A stretch of 64,000 bases of DNA from Cokeromyces recurvatus (GCF_025118155.1 NW_026251389.1:930001-994000), one strand, 5' to 3'; shown: positions 23,936 through 38,700, counted from the stretch's first letter. The notes: generated by a model from the letters alone, not told the origin. Numbers and translations are program-made.

Positions 23936-25928
23936 TAAATAAAAGAAGAAAGAAACAATGAAAATAGGTTGCTTTAGTAATTATCAAAAATAAAATAAAA
24001 TTTAATTCTATTTAAGCTTCTTTAATTAAGGAAAAAAAAAAAAAAAATCATGTTCATTTTATCCAGTAAAATATATTTATATTTTTTTTTCAGGTTGCAT
24101 TTTATGTTCGAATATGATGTTTTTTTTTCTCTTTTTAGCTGTCAATGATAGCTTACTACAATATTCATACTAAATTTACTCTCAAAATAATATAGATTTA
24201 ATCTATTTACTAGTTCCTAATGTAGTCGAAAAATAATACCCATTTTAGTTCATCAGGCATGCTTGGAAATCGATGAAAGTTAATTGCATCGTTGTCGACT
24301 TAAAATTAGACTAAATAAAACTATATAAAAAAAAAAGAAAGAAAAAAGAAAAAAAAATATGGTACCAATAATTTGTTGAAATATCACCTGTTTATGACGA
24401 CAAACACCTTTTTTTAAACTAGATAAGGTTATAGCCACGAATTACTTTCTTCTAATGTGTATTAATCCAAGAATTAATAAGAAATAAACTTCCAAATTTA
24501 GTAATTGAATAGAATTTATGTGTAATATTCATGTAGTATTTCTTTATATTATTGTTTTCTAAAATACTTGGAATATAAATGCTGAGGTATTTTCAATAAT
24601 TTGTGTAAAATAACAGATTTGCCATTGAACTGGTCTGGTTTTATCATTGGTTGTGTTTTATGAAAGAACAATAGCGTTGTTGTCAAAATATTAAAGTAAG
24701 CTCATTACATAAATACATCATTTATCTTTTTGTTAATAACATATTTGGATATAAAAAATCCTAGGGCATAAAGTTCTACTAATAAAAGGATGATATTATT
24801 GGTTCATTCAATAATGACGTATTAATGATATTAAAATATCATTTTCTCCATCTTATTGTTGTAGTAAATGTATAAATAAATTATTAATAGTATGAGCTCT
24901 ATCACTTATCATTGGACAGCTTAGGAACTTTTTTTGTTATTACATAGTGAACTTACAGGCTATCATATATTTACAGTATATAACATACAATTAATACTAT
25001 TTTTATTAAGAAGGATAAGAATTAATAGAAAAGCATACTATATAGACCTGTCAAAGGATGATATGCTAAAAAGTTGGGTTAATATATTTAAGATTTTGAA
25101 AGAAGTTCCTAAGGTTGTATTAAAAGTATCCTTTGTTTATAAACTTCAGATAGAACAAAACACACACACACACACACACATACACATACACATACACACA
25201 CACAAATATATATATATATATGTATGTATATATTACTCCAGTTAGCATATCGTCTTATAAGAATATACATGTCACTATAACCTCTTTTTATTGTCTTTGG
25301 AATACATGGAAGACTAAGGTTATGCTGTACTAGGAAATTTAGTTTGTAGATATTAAATAAACTACAATAATATATAATTCAATTAAAAGAAAACAATATA
25401 TTCAAGAAATACTTGTATCAAATCTAATAGCCGGCTAGTTTTAAGCTTGAATAATTTACCTAATTGATAGTTCTCTTTTTCTTTTTTATGATTTAAAGAA
25501 TTAACCTCCTTTATATTATAAACTTATTAGTAACAGGTTTACAAAGTTAATACATTGATGAATTTCTTATAGGGATTAAATAGTCAGTATCAATTTCTGA
25601 TAATGCAAAATTAATAAGAAAGCTTAAAAATATTCTTATACGCTAAAATAAAAAAAAACATATGTACGTTATAATCAAAGTTAAATTATCTATTGTTATC
25701 AAAGAGTACAAATTTTTATTAAAGAAGTTCGTTTATTTTAAGTAATTCGAGCCTAGAACAAGTGTTTATGCGATTTTCATATGCACATATATACTTTGGT
25801 ATTATATACACATGAATCCTTTTATATTCATGTAGTGCAAATGCTACACAGAATAATTTTATTTTCTGCATTTGTTCTTCTTTCTTTAAGATTCTATTTT
25901 TTCCTTTTTTTTTCTTTTTCAATGCAAA
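23936..25928. other. Divergent intergenic region, 2 kb
   Basis: AT-rich spacer between the divergent MBOAT and Slm-like genes. It contains a (CA)n tract (~25161-25204) followed by (TA)n. A ~75-codon open frame before the CA tract (24934 on) has no recognisable family. No RNA gene was seen. Confidence 0.55.
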
Positions 25929-28445
25929 ATGGCTGAATCAATACCACTCTCACCTTCACATATTAGTCCTCCACAAAGACCGAATAAAAGTCAGTTGAGA
26001 GCTATTATAGAACAACCTACTGGTAGCTATTCTTCAAGTGGCAGTAGTTCAGTAAATGTATCTCCATCAAATGAAGATGAATACTCTAACAAAATACCAC
26101 GATATACAAGCCGTTTTACAGAACATTTTGATTCATTAGAACATCAAATATTATCTCTCAGTAATGATAATACTGCCATATGTATGAATACAGAATTTGT
26201 AGGTAATCCTTCATCTGGTTTTTTTTTTATAGCTTAAAAAAAAATGTCTTTAGTTGATGAATATCCTTGTTATTCTTTAGAAAGTCCAGTTACGGTAAAG
26301 CGAAAGCCTTTAAAACCATCTTTATCTACACCACTTATAACTCATTCTGGAACGATAAAAAAGACCAATGGATCCATCAAGTCACCTACGAATAGCAACT
26401 CACCAACTAGTTTTAATCGAGCCAATTTTATTATTACACGTCTTGAAAATTGGTTCCTCTTTCTCAAGGCACTCATTAAATGGATAGAAGAGATATCTAA
26501 GGCTGCAATAGTAAATGCTCGAAATTATTCACAACGGGTATATCCGCATCTTGACATATCCTGCTCAGCTCAGACAACCATCTTAACCGGAATCCAAACA
26601 ATGGTCATGCAAATAGCAGCTCAACAACAAGAATTTAGTAAACATCTCGAGCGTCATTATTTATCTGAGCTTGTTAAACTGCGAAAGGAAGTTAAAGAGA
26701 TGATTCAAAAGTTGAAAAATGATCAGAATTTATATATGGATGAATGGTTACGTCGTGCAGAAGTAACAAAATATAAAATGCTACATTTAGATCGTTGTTG
26801 TAAGCAGTCAGAAAAAACAAAAGGACAATTAGAGATGGATCCATGGTTAGCTAATTCATGTAAAACACCTTATAGATAGAAGAATGATTTTATATTATAT
26901 ATTTATATTTATTTATTTTATTTATATACTTTTTGTGTGTGCGTGTGCGTGCGTACGTTTGTGTGTGTGTGGGGGGATTTATTTCTGTAACAGTGGTACT
27001 TTGTCAACTAAAACGAGAAGTAGATGAAGAAAATCGCCTTCGACTATTAATGATACCTATTCAAAAAGAGGCTAAATCATTGGAGAAACGATTATACGAT
27101 GCTATTAAACCAACAATTGAATATTCCTATAAAATATTAGCGCCTAATTCAGAACCACCGTCCATGATGACACAAGAACAAGAATGGAGTCAATTCGTTG
27201 AATCCCATATGAATGATTTTGTCAATGAGCATTATCCGAAGAAAGATTTTCTCAAGATCAACTATCCAAACAAGTTTCATCCATGTGTAATGACATTATT
27301 GAAGGGAAAATTAGAAAGAAAGATCGGTGTACGAAAGCAATTTACTGAAAAGTATTACTTCCTTAGTCAAGGTAATATTTAGTATGTATGACAAATATAT
27401 TGTGCTATACTTACCCTTTTTTTCTTTAGGGGGATATCTTCATCAATATAGTTTGGATAATAAACGTATGCCTGAAAAGACACTCTTTATACCAAGCACA
27501 ACTATTGTCCCTTCAATTGACTTGAATGAAATAAGCAGTAATAATATAAATTCAGATAATGCATTGTCTCAACAAAATGCAACTAATAATTATACATTTG
27601 AGATATGTAAACCTGCTACTAATGTATTACAACGTGATAAAATATCTGTTTTTCGAGCATCGACAAAATCAGAGTTGATTACTTGGTGTCGTATGTTGTT
27701 GAGTATTGCAACAGGCACACAGATATCCTCTTCTCTAGATGATTATCATTCCACCAATAACGACTTGTTTTTATTACATAATCCATCCTCCACAAGTGAT
27801 GAAGAAGCACATACTACTGATGTAGCTAAAGTTGACTTATTAAATGACAAAAGCAAGGAACCCACACTGCTAGAAGTTGATGTTAGCAAATCATTAGTTG
27901 ATGCAATAATAAACATGCCAACGGCCTTATTGACTACAACTAGCTTCCAATCTGTTGAGACAGAGGAATCATTTAATGAACCAGCAGCCATAAATCAATC
28001 CTCAACGCCTTCCGATACGAAACAAGAAGATGATACTAACACGGATACAGAATCATATACTACTGCTTTATTAGATAAAGATAACGACGAAGTCATAGAT
28101 ACTTACTTCCAATCTGATGATGATATTATGAGTATTGACTCTACTTTGACGGCCAGAAGTCCACCTGATACAGCATGCATACAAAATAATCCAGAACAAC
28201 AGAACTTAAATATAGCAATAGAAAAATCACCTTCGCTAGCAGCAAGTTGTTTTGATGATGCTCAATCATCCCTCTACTTTTCATCTACCTCATCTCCTCC
28301 CTCCATTGATCAATCAAATAGATCATCCATTATATCCGTTCCTGAATTTAATTTAATTTCTGTAGCAACTACTATAAATAAGCGCACGTCAACAAATATT
28401 AATTTTTATAAAACGACTTTAAATATCAATTTGGAAAATGAATAA
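25929..28445 (+). CDS. Slm1/Slm2-like PH-domain protein (BAR-like plus PH)
   Basis: Four exons: 25929-26202, 26254-26860, 26994-~27371, ~27430-28445; about 755 residues. After a Ser/Pro-rich N-terminus comes a helical region (ITRLENWFLFLKALIKWIEEISKAAI ... LKREVDEENRLRLLMIPIQKEAKSLEKRLYD) resembling the BAR-like domain of Slm proteins. A PH domain follows (LLKGKLERKIG..FTEKYYFLSQGGYLHQYS ... ISVFRASTKSELITWCRMLL), split by intron 3. In yeast, Slm1/2 bind PI(4,5)P2 at eisosomes and activate TORC2 signalling. The C-terminal ~230 residues are acidic, Ser/Thr-rich and probably unstructured. For exon 2 the proximal acceptor (26232) would give an immediate stop, so the acceptor at 26253 is used. 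Intron 2 contains a GT-rich tract. Confidence 0.78.
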
Positions 28446-28994
28446 TAAAAGGAAATTTAGTAAAGACATATATTACAATACCAATATATATATGTATGTA
28501 TATATCTAATGAAGAGTATTTATATGTATTTATTTAAAAAACATATGACATGATTATAACTGGAAAGGGATATTGTATAACTTCCAATACAATGAATGTT
28601 TGTCTTGTACTGTTTAAAAATGCAATTTTACTTTATCATTATAATTTTCCGTTAACTATTCCTTAGAGTGACAGCTTCTGATAGCTCTATATCTAAATAG
28701 CATATTTACACATGATAAACATATTAATTGAATATACTATCAGCATTTTTTTTTGTTGCTTTCATATTGCTAATAATTCTATTACTGTAACTGTTAACTT
28801 TATTATTATTATTCACTGGTACACACTGAAGTAGTATTGTTCTTGATTTTTATCATATATATGATGAAGCATTTTCAAATTTTAAATAGGTATTAATAAT
28901 TATATAGTTCCAAAGCTGTTTCAAACTTGATTGAGTGTATTGTATATGCTCATTTTAAGGCTGCCGTTTTGATATATATCTTCTAAATACATAG

Positions 28995-29035
<41 letters not shown>

Positions 29036-29405
29036 GCAGCTAACTATTTACTTGTGTTGCTATAGTATCCAGAAAATTAAAATTTAGTATGTATTCAGGG
29101 GGGGTCATTTATAAAAATTCTTTGTTTTATAAACTTTTATTATTACTATTATTATTATTATTATTATGCATGCAATAATATGCTATGCAGTTTATATATT
29201 TAAAGAAAAAAGGGTAGTGTAGTTAATATACATAAGATAATACGGTTGAAAATTACGCAGACTTTATATGCGTGAAATAGCTATTACGATGCAAATAGAA
29301 AAATGGTGTATGTATGTATATATGTATGTATGTATATATGTATGTATGTATATATGTATATATATTTATATAAATGCCATGACGATAGAAAGGATGTTAC
29401 ACACT
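28446..29405. other. Convergent intergenic region with microsatellites
   Basis: About 1 kb between the Slm-like gene and the first ACS permease. It contains (CA)n(TA)n near 28994-29034, (ATT)n near 29141-29166, and a TATG/TGTA-rich tract at ~29306-29370. No gene seen. Confidence 0.6.
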
Positions 29406-31200
29406 TTAAAGACGATAAAAGAAAGTTGTATCTTGTACATCACTTAAATCATCTTCAACATTTGTTACGACAATATTAGCAGACATTAATCTTCTTTTGT
29501 TCACAACTGCCATTTTCCAACGAGCTATTAAAAGCAGTACAACAACAACTGAGTTTGCAACGATATATCCTACCATGGCACCGATATAACGAGGTGCTTG
29601 ACTTTCAACAATCAAAAGGGGACCAACAAAATTACCAATCGTATAAAAAATCATCAAGATACCATTGTAAAAAATCTTTTTTGTATAGCCAGATACATTA
29701 TTAGAGATAGATGTAACCATAAGGACATAGGCAGCACAATACGACCAAGCAAGATAGAAACCTACAAGTTTAATATGAGGGTTTGGAATGACCAAAAGTA
29801 AAATAAGTCCAATTATGTCAATCACCATTAGACCTATAGCTGTATAAATGGTCTGCTTTGTTTTATGAACTATATAAATCGAACCAACAATGAAAATAAT
29901 ATCAGCACCACCTGCACCAACACTGAGAAGGACAGCTTGAAGTCCCTACATTTAATATGTTAATATATATATATATATATAAGGAGATGGAAAAGTGTAT
30001 TATTCATTATTTACATTATATCCAAAACCCATAGCAAATTGAGTATTGTAAATCGTCATGGCACCATTTTGTAAATTAATAAACAAGCAAGAAAAGCAAA
30101 AACACCAAAATCGTGCTTCTTTTAACGCTTCCCATATTTGATCTTTCTTTATCATACTCGTGCGTACAACTGCATTATCTCTCGTTCGCTCTTCTACTAA
30201 AATTTCTTGTTCAGCATTTAGACGAAGTGCAGGAGATTTTGGATTATCGATCAAGAAAAAAAAGCTGAATATACCCATAAATGCTGTAATAGAGCCAAGA
30301 ATGATCATAATCCTATAATAATAATAAAATTATAATGAATATAGAATGTCCCTTTAAACATTCCTTTTTTTTTAATAGATAGTATACCATTTCCATTTTG
30401 GTAGGCCTCTAGCATTCCCCATTCGATCGATACCATACGTAATAAGCCCACCCATTATTAAGGCAACACCATTACAGAGCCAAAAGGCTCCTAAACGAGT
30501 TGCCTGTTCTGATCGACGATAGAAAGTGCTAACCAAGAGCGTTAAAGAAGGGTAGACTCCAGCTTCAAAGAAACCTAACAAGAAACGCAGAGCTATAATT
30601 TGAGAGAAATTCGTACCGGCTGCTGTACAAGTTAAAATTATACCCCAAAGAAACACTATAATACCGATATATCTTCCTACTGATATTGTCTGAAGAAAGT
30701 AGTTATTGGGTAACTATAGTGTATTTTATAGAGTAATTTATTAAAGAAATTCTAAATATAAACAAATATATAAGTATACCTGATATAATAAGTAGCCTAA
30801 ATAAAATATTGAGCCTATTAAACTATATTGATTACCAACAAGCGTGAGATCTTGTTTAAAATCTAACGCAGCAGCATAATTAATAGTTGATTTATCTAAG
30901 AACTATATGAATATACAAATATATATAAAAAGGAAAAAAAAACAGTAACAAGAAGAAGAGTTCTATATTAGCATATTGATTTATATATATATTACATACA
31001 TATATATCTGATTATACCTGTAAGAAATCAATAATACAGATAATAGGCATTAAAAAGAAATCAATCTTTCTAACAAGTGATTTTTCTTCCATAGATATTG
31101 GAACATCATCATCACGATAAATATCGTATTGATTAATTGTCTCTATCTCATATCGATTTCCATATAATGATGCATTTGATCGTTTTTCCAAAGACCCCAT
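29406..31200 (-). CDS. MFS permease, ACS family (allantoate/Dal5-like), copy 1
   Basis: Six exons; about 490 residues. The N-terminus is polar, with EKSLVRKIDFFLMPIICIIDFLQ leading into FLDKSTINYAAALDF, the characteristic ACS-family start (FLDKxNIxNA type). Further landmarks are GSIFYLGYLLYQLPNNYFLQ, ALRFLLGFFEAGVYPSLTLLVSTFYRR and FINLQNGAM, then SNNVSGYTKKIFYNG and YTIGNFVGPLLI. Such permeases import carboxylates, allantoate, vitamins or dipeptides by H+ symport at the plasma membrane; the substrate is not deducible. Intron positions and sequence match the paralogue at 34015-35746, showing a tandem duplication. A ~56-nt A run lies about 140 bp upstream. Confidence 0.9.
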
Positions 31201-31341
31201 ATTGATATCGGCTGTAGTAGTAGTATACGCCGTTGATTGAATAGATGCTGTGTCGAAAATTTTGGGCGTTATTTTATATTGTATTATTTACTTTTTCTTT
31301 TGTTTTTGTTTTTTTTTTGGAAGAAAAAAAAAGTAAGAGGA

Positions 31342-31400
<59 letters not shown>

Positions 31401-34014
31401 CAATTAAACAGTATAAGATAAAATATTTTTGAGCGGAGGAGGAGAATGATTTAAGTGTAACTGCTTTCGGATAAGGGGAAGAAATGGGTATTTCTTTTCA
31501 TAAAAAAAAAAAAATAAAGCTGAGGAAGGAGATGAAATTATTTTCCCCTTTCTCCTTATACTAGATCATAAAATATACTTTATTATAAGAATAAAGAATT
31601 GTGTATCTTTATTTAAGCAAAAATTATATAATAATCAACATGGTTAAAAATGAACGAGTATTCAGTTACAGGCTTCATTTTTACTCCGCTTCTAATTTCA
31701 GTCTATATCCATGGACACTGATTAGTTGTAAAACAAATCAATATAGTACATTATTATAGTTACCCTGAAATATTCATAAATTTAAATGCTTCTTCAAAAG
31801 AATAAAGAAAAAAAGAAGCTGTATTATTATATTTAACTGTCAAATTATGATGTAATTTCTTTTTTATAGTAAGAAATCAAAAGAATATAAAAAATATATT
31901 TGCTCTTTTTATTCGTCTTTTTATTAAACCTTATTATTTGTTAACAATAGTACTTTATTATTTTATACTATATTATAAACTAATATCAAATTTACCCAAA
32001 TGTATATACATTTCACAAATTGACTTTTCTGTCTTAGTCAAACTGACGTTAAAAGCAATATCACCGCAAGTTAAAAATCCACTCGTTGTTATATAAATTT
32101 AGGTCGTTGCCTTTTATTATACATTAAAAAGAATAATAATAATATTTAAAGAGGAAGCATACATTCAACCGAATAGTACAATGAAAATATGAATTAAAGA
32201 TATGCAATGTAAATCTTCTAATAAAGAGTAAACTATGCCCTGAAAGAAGATATAATGTTTATTTAAAAGCTTCAAACAATATTTTGTATCAGCAAAAATG
32301 ATTTTAAACGGATTATCTTCTGCACTTTTACTTCTAACATTAAAGATTAAAGTTACAATCTATTGATTTTGTATAGAGAAGAAGATGATATAGATATAGA
32401 ATAAAGATAATATTTTGTCGCATGTAAACAATTATTATTGCGTACATAAACTACAAAGAAAAAATTTCCCTTAAATTATTTCTAGTTGGCTATTAATTGT
32501 TTACAAAAATAATCTACTTGGTAGAATAATAGGACTCTTTTTAAGTGATCTATTACACTACCATTCTATTATTGTCTATTTAGTATTTTTTTTTTTGTTT
32601 GTTAACATCAGAATCAGTTCCTCCGCCATTTATACATATAATGAATAGTGTTTCAATATTTTATAACTAAAAATTCAACTTGTGTGTAAAAAAAAAAAAA
32701 AAAATTCTAACCCAAGTTGTATGTACAAATAAGAAGTTTTAAATGTGTATTTTAGAGGATAATCGCTTTGTAATTAAAATACAATATACTACCAATAGTA
32801 AAGTCTAAATTCAACCTACAAATACCCCATATAAATTATTAACGATAATATATATGAATATTTGTTGAAAAAGTTATCTATGAAATTATATGGCACAAAG
32901 AGGAGACAGATTATTGTTATTCTAAGATTTCTCACTCCAGAAAATAGTGCTTCTATAATAAAATAAAATAAAATTCGGTCGTCTTTTTTTTTTTAGGGTT
33001 TGTCTCAACAAAACCTGGAAAAAATCATTTGAGAGAAAGCGGTAGATAATGTGTATTTAAAGAAAAAAAAATCAAAAATATAAGGGAAACACACAGTTGC
33101 TGGAGGATAAGATCGTGCACACTGCAGTGCTGATTTTATTGTTTACTCATCTGTTATGTTTAATATTTAGACTTTTAATTGTTTCATTTGCTGGTAATAA
33201 TGTAAGCATTAGTTGATAAAAATTATTCCACCCTTTTATATATAAATAGATATTTTTTTGAAGCCAAAATTATTCCTTAACTAAAATACACATTGGTGAA
33301 TTTTTGATTCACAACAATTTGATATAGTGGTAATATTACACCGCATACCAAATAGTTACACGTAACTTTATCGTTTGTGGAAAAAAAACACTGATCTTGT
33401 GTTGAAGTTGCACATCATTCTTATTGGTAAATTCAGTGGTTAGGATTAATTTCTGTACACGGATACAGATTGCGGAGACATTTTACTTCAAACCAGAACT
33501 GTGGTCCCTGAAATTAATATTTTCTGTTTTACAAATTTAAAATTTATAAGATGTTGTGCGGAAAATAATATACATGCCCAAGTTTGTTATATTCCCTTAT
33601 AGAATATAATAAAGCTTTATCATACGATTATGGATTAAATGTTAGGTTTTATGTTAGAGGAAAAAAAATAGGATAAATTGATTAAAATGTGTAATTTCTT
33701 TGAATATTATATATATCATTAAATCGATCATAGATACACTGTTTTATATACGAAACAAGCGCATAGGACAATAATGTATTTTATTAAAGACTAATAGGGT
33801 TTTTTTTTTTTGAGTATTCTTTGATACCCTTTTATTATATGCTTCATAGCAGTAAAAAAGTATATAATTCTTTATAAGAAGGTATTATGACTTATTTATA
33901 TATTCGAAATAATAATTCAAATTATTAGATGACTATTATAAATAAGGGAACATATGAAGGTATAAAAAATGAATTTATAATGTGTATTTTTCTTTTTCTT
34001 TTTTTCTGTTTTTT
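31201..34014. other. 2.8-kb gene-free spacer between the duplicated permeases
   Basis: AT-rich sequence without a convincing coding frame. It includes the 56-nt A tract, a short A run near 32687-32704, and a tRNA-like fragment near 33425-33500 (see findings). No transposon open frame was recognised. Confidence 0.55.
31343..31398. repeat. 56-nt poly(A) tract
   Basis: Uninterrupted A run on the + strand, about 140 bp upstream of the copy-1 ACS permease start. It is the longest homopolymer in the window. Confidence 0.9.
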
Positions 34015-35746
34015 TTAAAGTCTATAAATGAAATGAGGGTCCTCCCTATCAGTAAGGTCTTCAGCTACATGAACTTTATCACTTGAAGGAGTTTCAATGC
34101 GTTCTTTGTTAGATTTATCCATGTAGTAACGAGCAATCTGTAAAAGAATAATACAGATAGCATCAGCAGCAATATAGCCGATCATACCACCAAGGTACAA
34201 GGGTTTTTGTTCAGCTACCATCATTTGAGGACCGGCAAAGTTACCTACTGTATAAAATACCATGACAGAACTGCTATAAAAAATTTTCTTAGTGTAACCA
34301 GATACATTATTAGCAATAGAGGTCAAGAACAAAACGTAAGAAGCACAGAAGGCCCAACACATATAGAGTCCAAGGAGTTTAACTTGAGGGAGGGGGATAA
34401 CGATAAGTAAGATGAGGCCAAGAATAGTAACACCAAGGAGAATACAAGCAAGATGAAGTGTTTGACCATAACGACGATTATACCAAATAGCAAAAACAAT
34501 ATAAATACAATCAACTACACCTGAAGGTACTGTAAGTAAAATAGCATTCAAGTTCTATATATATAAAAATTGAATGAGAATTGACTTTTTTTTTGCTATA
34601 ACAGCATCTTATTACTTACAGAAAAACCAAAACCAGCGGTAATAACAGCACTAAAAGTGTTAAGAGCACCATTTTGGAGATTGAAAAGAAGGGAAGCAAA
34701 AATAAAACAATAGTAACGAGGTTCCTTGAGCGATTCAAGCATATGATGAAATTTGATTTGTTTTGTAATGACAGTAGCATTATCCAATGTGCGAAGATGA
34801 ACTACCGTTTTTTGCTCCGGTGTAAGATGAAGAAGTTTAGAATCAGGATTATCAGCAAGTAAAAAGAAACAAAAGATACCAAAAGTAATAGTAGCAGCAC
34901 CCAAAATAATCATAATCCTATAATATATATATATATATTAGTAAATATCAAAATATAATACTTATTTGCTTCATATTTACCATTGCCAGGCGTTCATGCC
35001 TCTAACACCCATCATATGGCCAATACCATAACCTATAAGACCACCAATTGCCATAGCAATACCATTGCAAATATAAACAAAGCCAATACGACCAGCTTGT
35101 TCTTTACGACGATATAAAGAACTGATAATCATAATACAGCAAGGATAGATACCAGCTTCAAAGAAACCAAGCAAAAAACGAAGAGCAGCTAACTGAGCAA
35201 AGTTTTTAGCAAGACATGTCACCGTAAGTACGACACCCCATATGACGATAAGTGTACCAATATACTTTCCAATAGGTAATCTTTGAATAAAGTAAGTATT
35301 AGGAACCTAAATAATATGTAACAGTTAGTATTCGTGTAAGAAATCAACCTCCATGTCATTATCTAACTTGGTAAATTAAGTAACCGAGATAAAAAATAGA
35401 ACCTAACCAACTGAACTGCTTATCATCAATATGAGTATCTGTTTTAATACCAAGTACATTAGAATAATTTAATGCTGATTTATCGAAAAACTAGTTGACT
35501 GTGTTAGTCACATTTAAACTACCATAACTATTATAGAATGATGAATACCTGTAAGAAATTTAGAACAGCAATACAAGGCATAACATAAATGAAATCAAGT
35601 TTTCTAATTAAGGATTTTTCGGCAGCTATCAACTCTGGTGATAAATTATTTGCCTTTTCTTTATCTTCATATATTGTTTGAGTATCATCTAAATGCTTGT
35701 CGTCCAAAGAAACACTTTTCTTTTCATCTAGCTGTAGTTCAGACAT
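34015..35746 (-). CDS. MFS permease, ACS family (allantoate/Dal5-like), copy 2
   Basis: Paralogue of the 29.4-31.2 kb gene with the same exon layout, about 490 residues. Key segments: EKSLIRKLDFIYVMPCIAVLNFLQ then FFDKSALNYSNVLG, GSIFYLGYLIYQVPNTYFIQRL, ALRFLLGFFEAGIYPCCIMIISSLYRRKEQ, LLFNLQNGALNTF, SIANNVSGYTKKIFYSS and YTVGNFAGPQMM. The C-terminal ending DPHFIYRL parallels TTFFYRL of copy 1. Divergence between copies is clear throughout, so the duplication is not recent. Predicted proton symporter of small organic solutes in the plasma membrane; substrate unknown. Confidence 0.9.
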
Positions 35747-38700
35747 ATTTTTTTTTATTTAATTGTAGAAAAAAAAAGCTAAAATTGTTTAAAAAAAAAA
35801 AAGAAAAAAATTTAGTTACGTTTATCTTATATAAAAGTCCAATAAGATGTGAAAGAAACTGATCTTTGCTTCATTTGAAAAATTGATGTAACAAGGTTTT
35901 TTTTTTTTGTACTTCACTTAACGGAGCTCATAATATATTCGTTAGCGTTACATTTTACAGAATGGACTTTTAAATCTTATACGGTATTTTCATTATGAAA
36001 GTGATTTGTTAGTTTTTTGAATTTAGCACATTGGTAGTTTCTTTGAAATAAGCGTTTTTTTAGAATAATTTGCAATTGTTATTCATATATAAATATATAG
36101 GTTATCTTTTAATACACCTTAGTAACAGAAAGAAAAAGAAAAGAATTAATTTATGATTTACATGCAAGGATAATTGTCAATTATAAAGGTGGCAGAGTAG
36201 GATTCAAATACGATACATCTAACAAATCAAAAATGGGATACATATATAAACTTTAATCTAATCAACACTCATTACTAAAATATCTTACTAGTATTATTTT
36301 GATACACATTCCTTTAAGACTATAAACTACATATTTAACAGAAATTGACAGTGTTACAAATGCTATAAATCATATTTGTTTTTCTTATTCTTTTTGTATA
36401 TACATAATTTTTTTTTTTTTTTTTTTTTTTGTGAAAGGTAAAAATCTCGTGTTTTTATTTTTCTTTGCTTGGTTACTTTTTTTTTTCTGAAGCATACATG
36501 TATGTTATACTTCTTTATCAATTATTCTTTTCATTTTGATGTATATACAAATCGCTTCTTTTTATGGAACACCGTGTAACATAGTCCCCTGCTAACTAAT
36601 TGCATATCATGCGATGAAAATGGACAATCTAAAATAGATTCGAAGAGAACGTATACTGTATTTCTTATATGAGATATAATATGAATGAAGGAAGCATATA
36701 AAATAGATGTTATACACAGGAAGCGTAGTTTAAAATTCAAACTGAATTAAATCGAAAAAGAAAAGCTGTTATAACGCTTTTGAATTTATTTCTTAAAATA
36801 TGCTATTGATCTTCGTTTATCATAGATTTGAATACTCAATCCGTTATGTATATGCTATGATTGAAATCAGACTATATTATGTATAGATTTGCAAGATGAC
36901 AAATAGTGATTTGTACAATGTAGGTTAAAAATATAACGTTGACCGCTTATGATACAATAAAGTACTACCAATGACCATGTGGGTGTATTTCAAGCATGTG
37001 TCTAATCTTCATTTACGTATAACTATTTTATTTGTTTATGAATAGAATATCATTCCTATAGAAGTAATTCCAAGGCGTATATATAAGTAAAGGAAAGGAA
37101 GCAGTTAAATATAATCTCTTTTGTATTTTGGTACTAATATATGTATACATATAGCATTAGTTTTACACAAAATTATTTGTAGATTATACCTGTTCTCAAG
37201 GTATCACCACATTTTAATATGACGCACTTTTCAGGAAAAAAAAAACGTAGCATAAAAAATTTCGATTTAAATAGGATACTCTTATAGACAATTCTCGATA
37301 CATTTTACAGATAAACTAATAAAGCCTTCAAACATATGTCTAGGATTATTATTATATATATATATATATTCCTTGTTGCATCAAGAAGTAGTATATTTTT
37401 CTCTTTTAACTCTATTCCTTAAAATCAACTAGACTTATTCAATGGATAGAGGGGAAAGTAGTAGTAATGATAGTTATAACGAGGCCCCCATTCTTCAATT
37501 GGGCTTCTTAATTTTATTTATCTATAATGATTAATATAAGTACACTTTCGAACACAATATAACTTTCCTAAAATATAAAAAATGTGTTATTATTTTAAGA
37601 AAAGGTATATATACATTCTATCTAAATATAGGCTTAGTAATTGATATAGTAGATTAGCAATATGCTCTGTATTGGCAGGATCTCATTCATTTAAAGTTTT
37701 TTTTTCTTTTAAAGAGTTAATTCCTCATCTTTCTTCTTATCAAAAAAATGAATCCTTTGCTCATAATTTTCGACTGTTTTATTAAATATAACTTACATGT
37801 TTGGGTAAATTCTATATATACAGGTATTAATTAAATATCAACTATTATTATAACAATATATCGTTAAAAGTATTTTAGTAAATATATCTTCCCTATCTTC
37901 CCCCTCCCCCACCTCAAATATTACGGCTATTAAGTTAATGTAGTAGTGATTCCATAAGCAATACATGGCCTGTTTATACTTTTGATGCATATATATATAT
38001 ATATAAATATATATTACAAGTGCGTCTGAAGAATATCATTAAATCATCAGCAATAAACATAAATTGAAGCATGTTTTATTAAAAAGTGTATTTATCTGTC
38101 ATGTTCTATGTGGCTCAAAGTTTATTAATCTATAAAATATTTCTAAACTTCATGCTCCACAATGCAGGTAATTATATGCTGTCAATGTATTTATTGGTCA
38201 ATAAAGCTAAATCCTGTATCACCTTCTATAGGCTCTTAAAACATTACATTAACTGTAGAGCAACAATATGTATTATAAAATATGGGTTTTCACCAAACTT
38301 TTAAATGACCTTACGCCTTTAGTTTCAAATTAGCAATTGCGATACTAATACTCAAATTTCAATGATAGTATTATCTCACCTTAAAATTGGGGATGCTTTG
38401 ACAAAAAAAAATATTCCTTGTCCTAAAAAACTCTTGGATGATGAAGCCATTAAAAAGAAGTGAGGTTGATGCTTTTGAAAAATATAAGAAGAGACAGAAT
38501 AAAATTTGTGAAAACTTTGTATGATATTTTTATTAAAGAAAAAACAATTTGATTCTTCAAATGAGTACAAAATGGATCCTTATTTATATCTTGTGGAGAA
38601 CGGGTCACTTCGCGACAGGAACAGAATGAAAGAAGAATATTTTCCCATAAAATGATTAAAGTTATTTTGTTTGAGCTCTCTAATCTTTGCCCTGATTGAG

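Noticed and set aside
24934..25245. 103-codon open frame ending in HTHTHTH and YIYIY
   Set aside because: Second part is a translated (CA)n(TA)n microsatellite; first part has no family similarity and no flanking exons.
36181..36215. Possible tRNA B-box (ggattcaaatac)
   Set aside because: No A-box, no pairing acceptor stem at the right distance.
36531..38570. Several 60-70 codon open frames in the 35.7-39.3 kb desert
   Set aside because: Short, unrelated to known proteins, scattered over strands and expected by chance.
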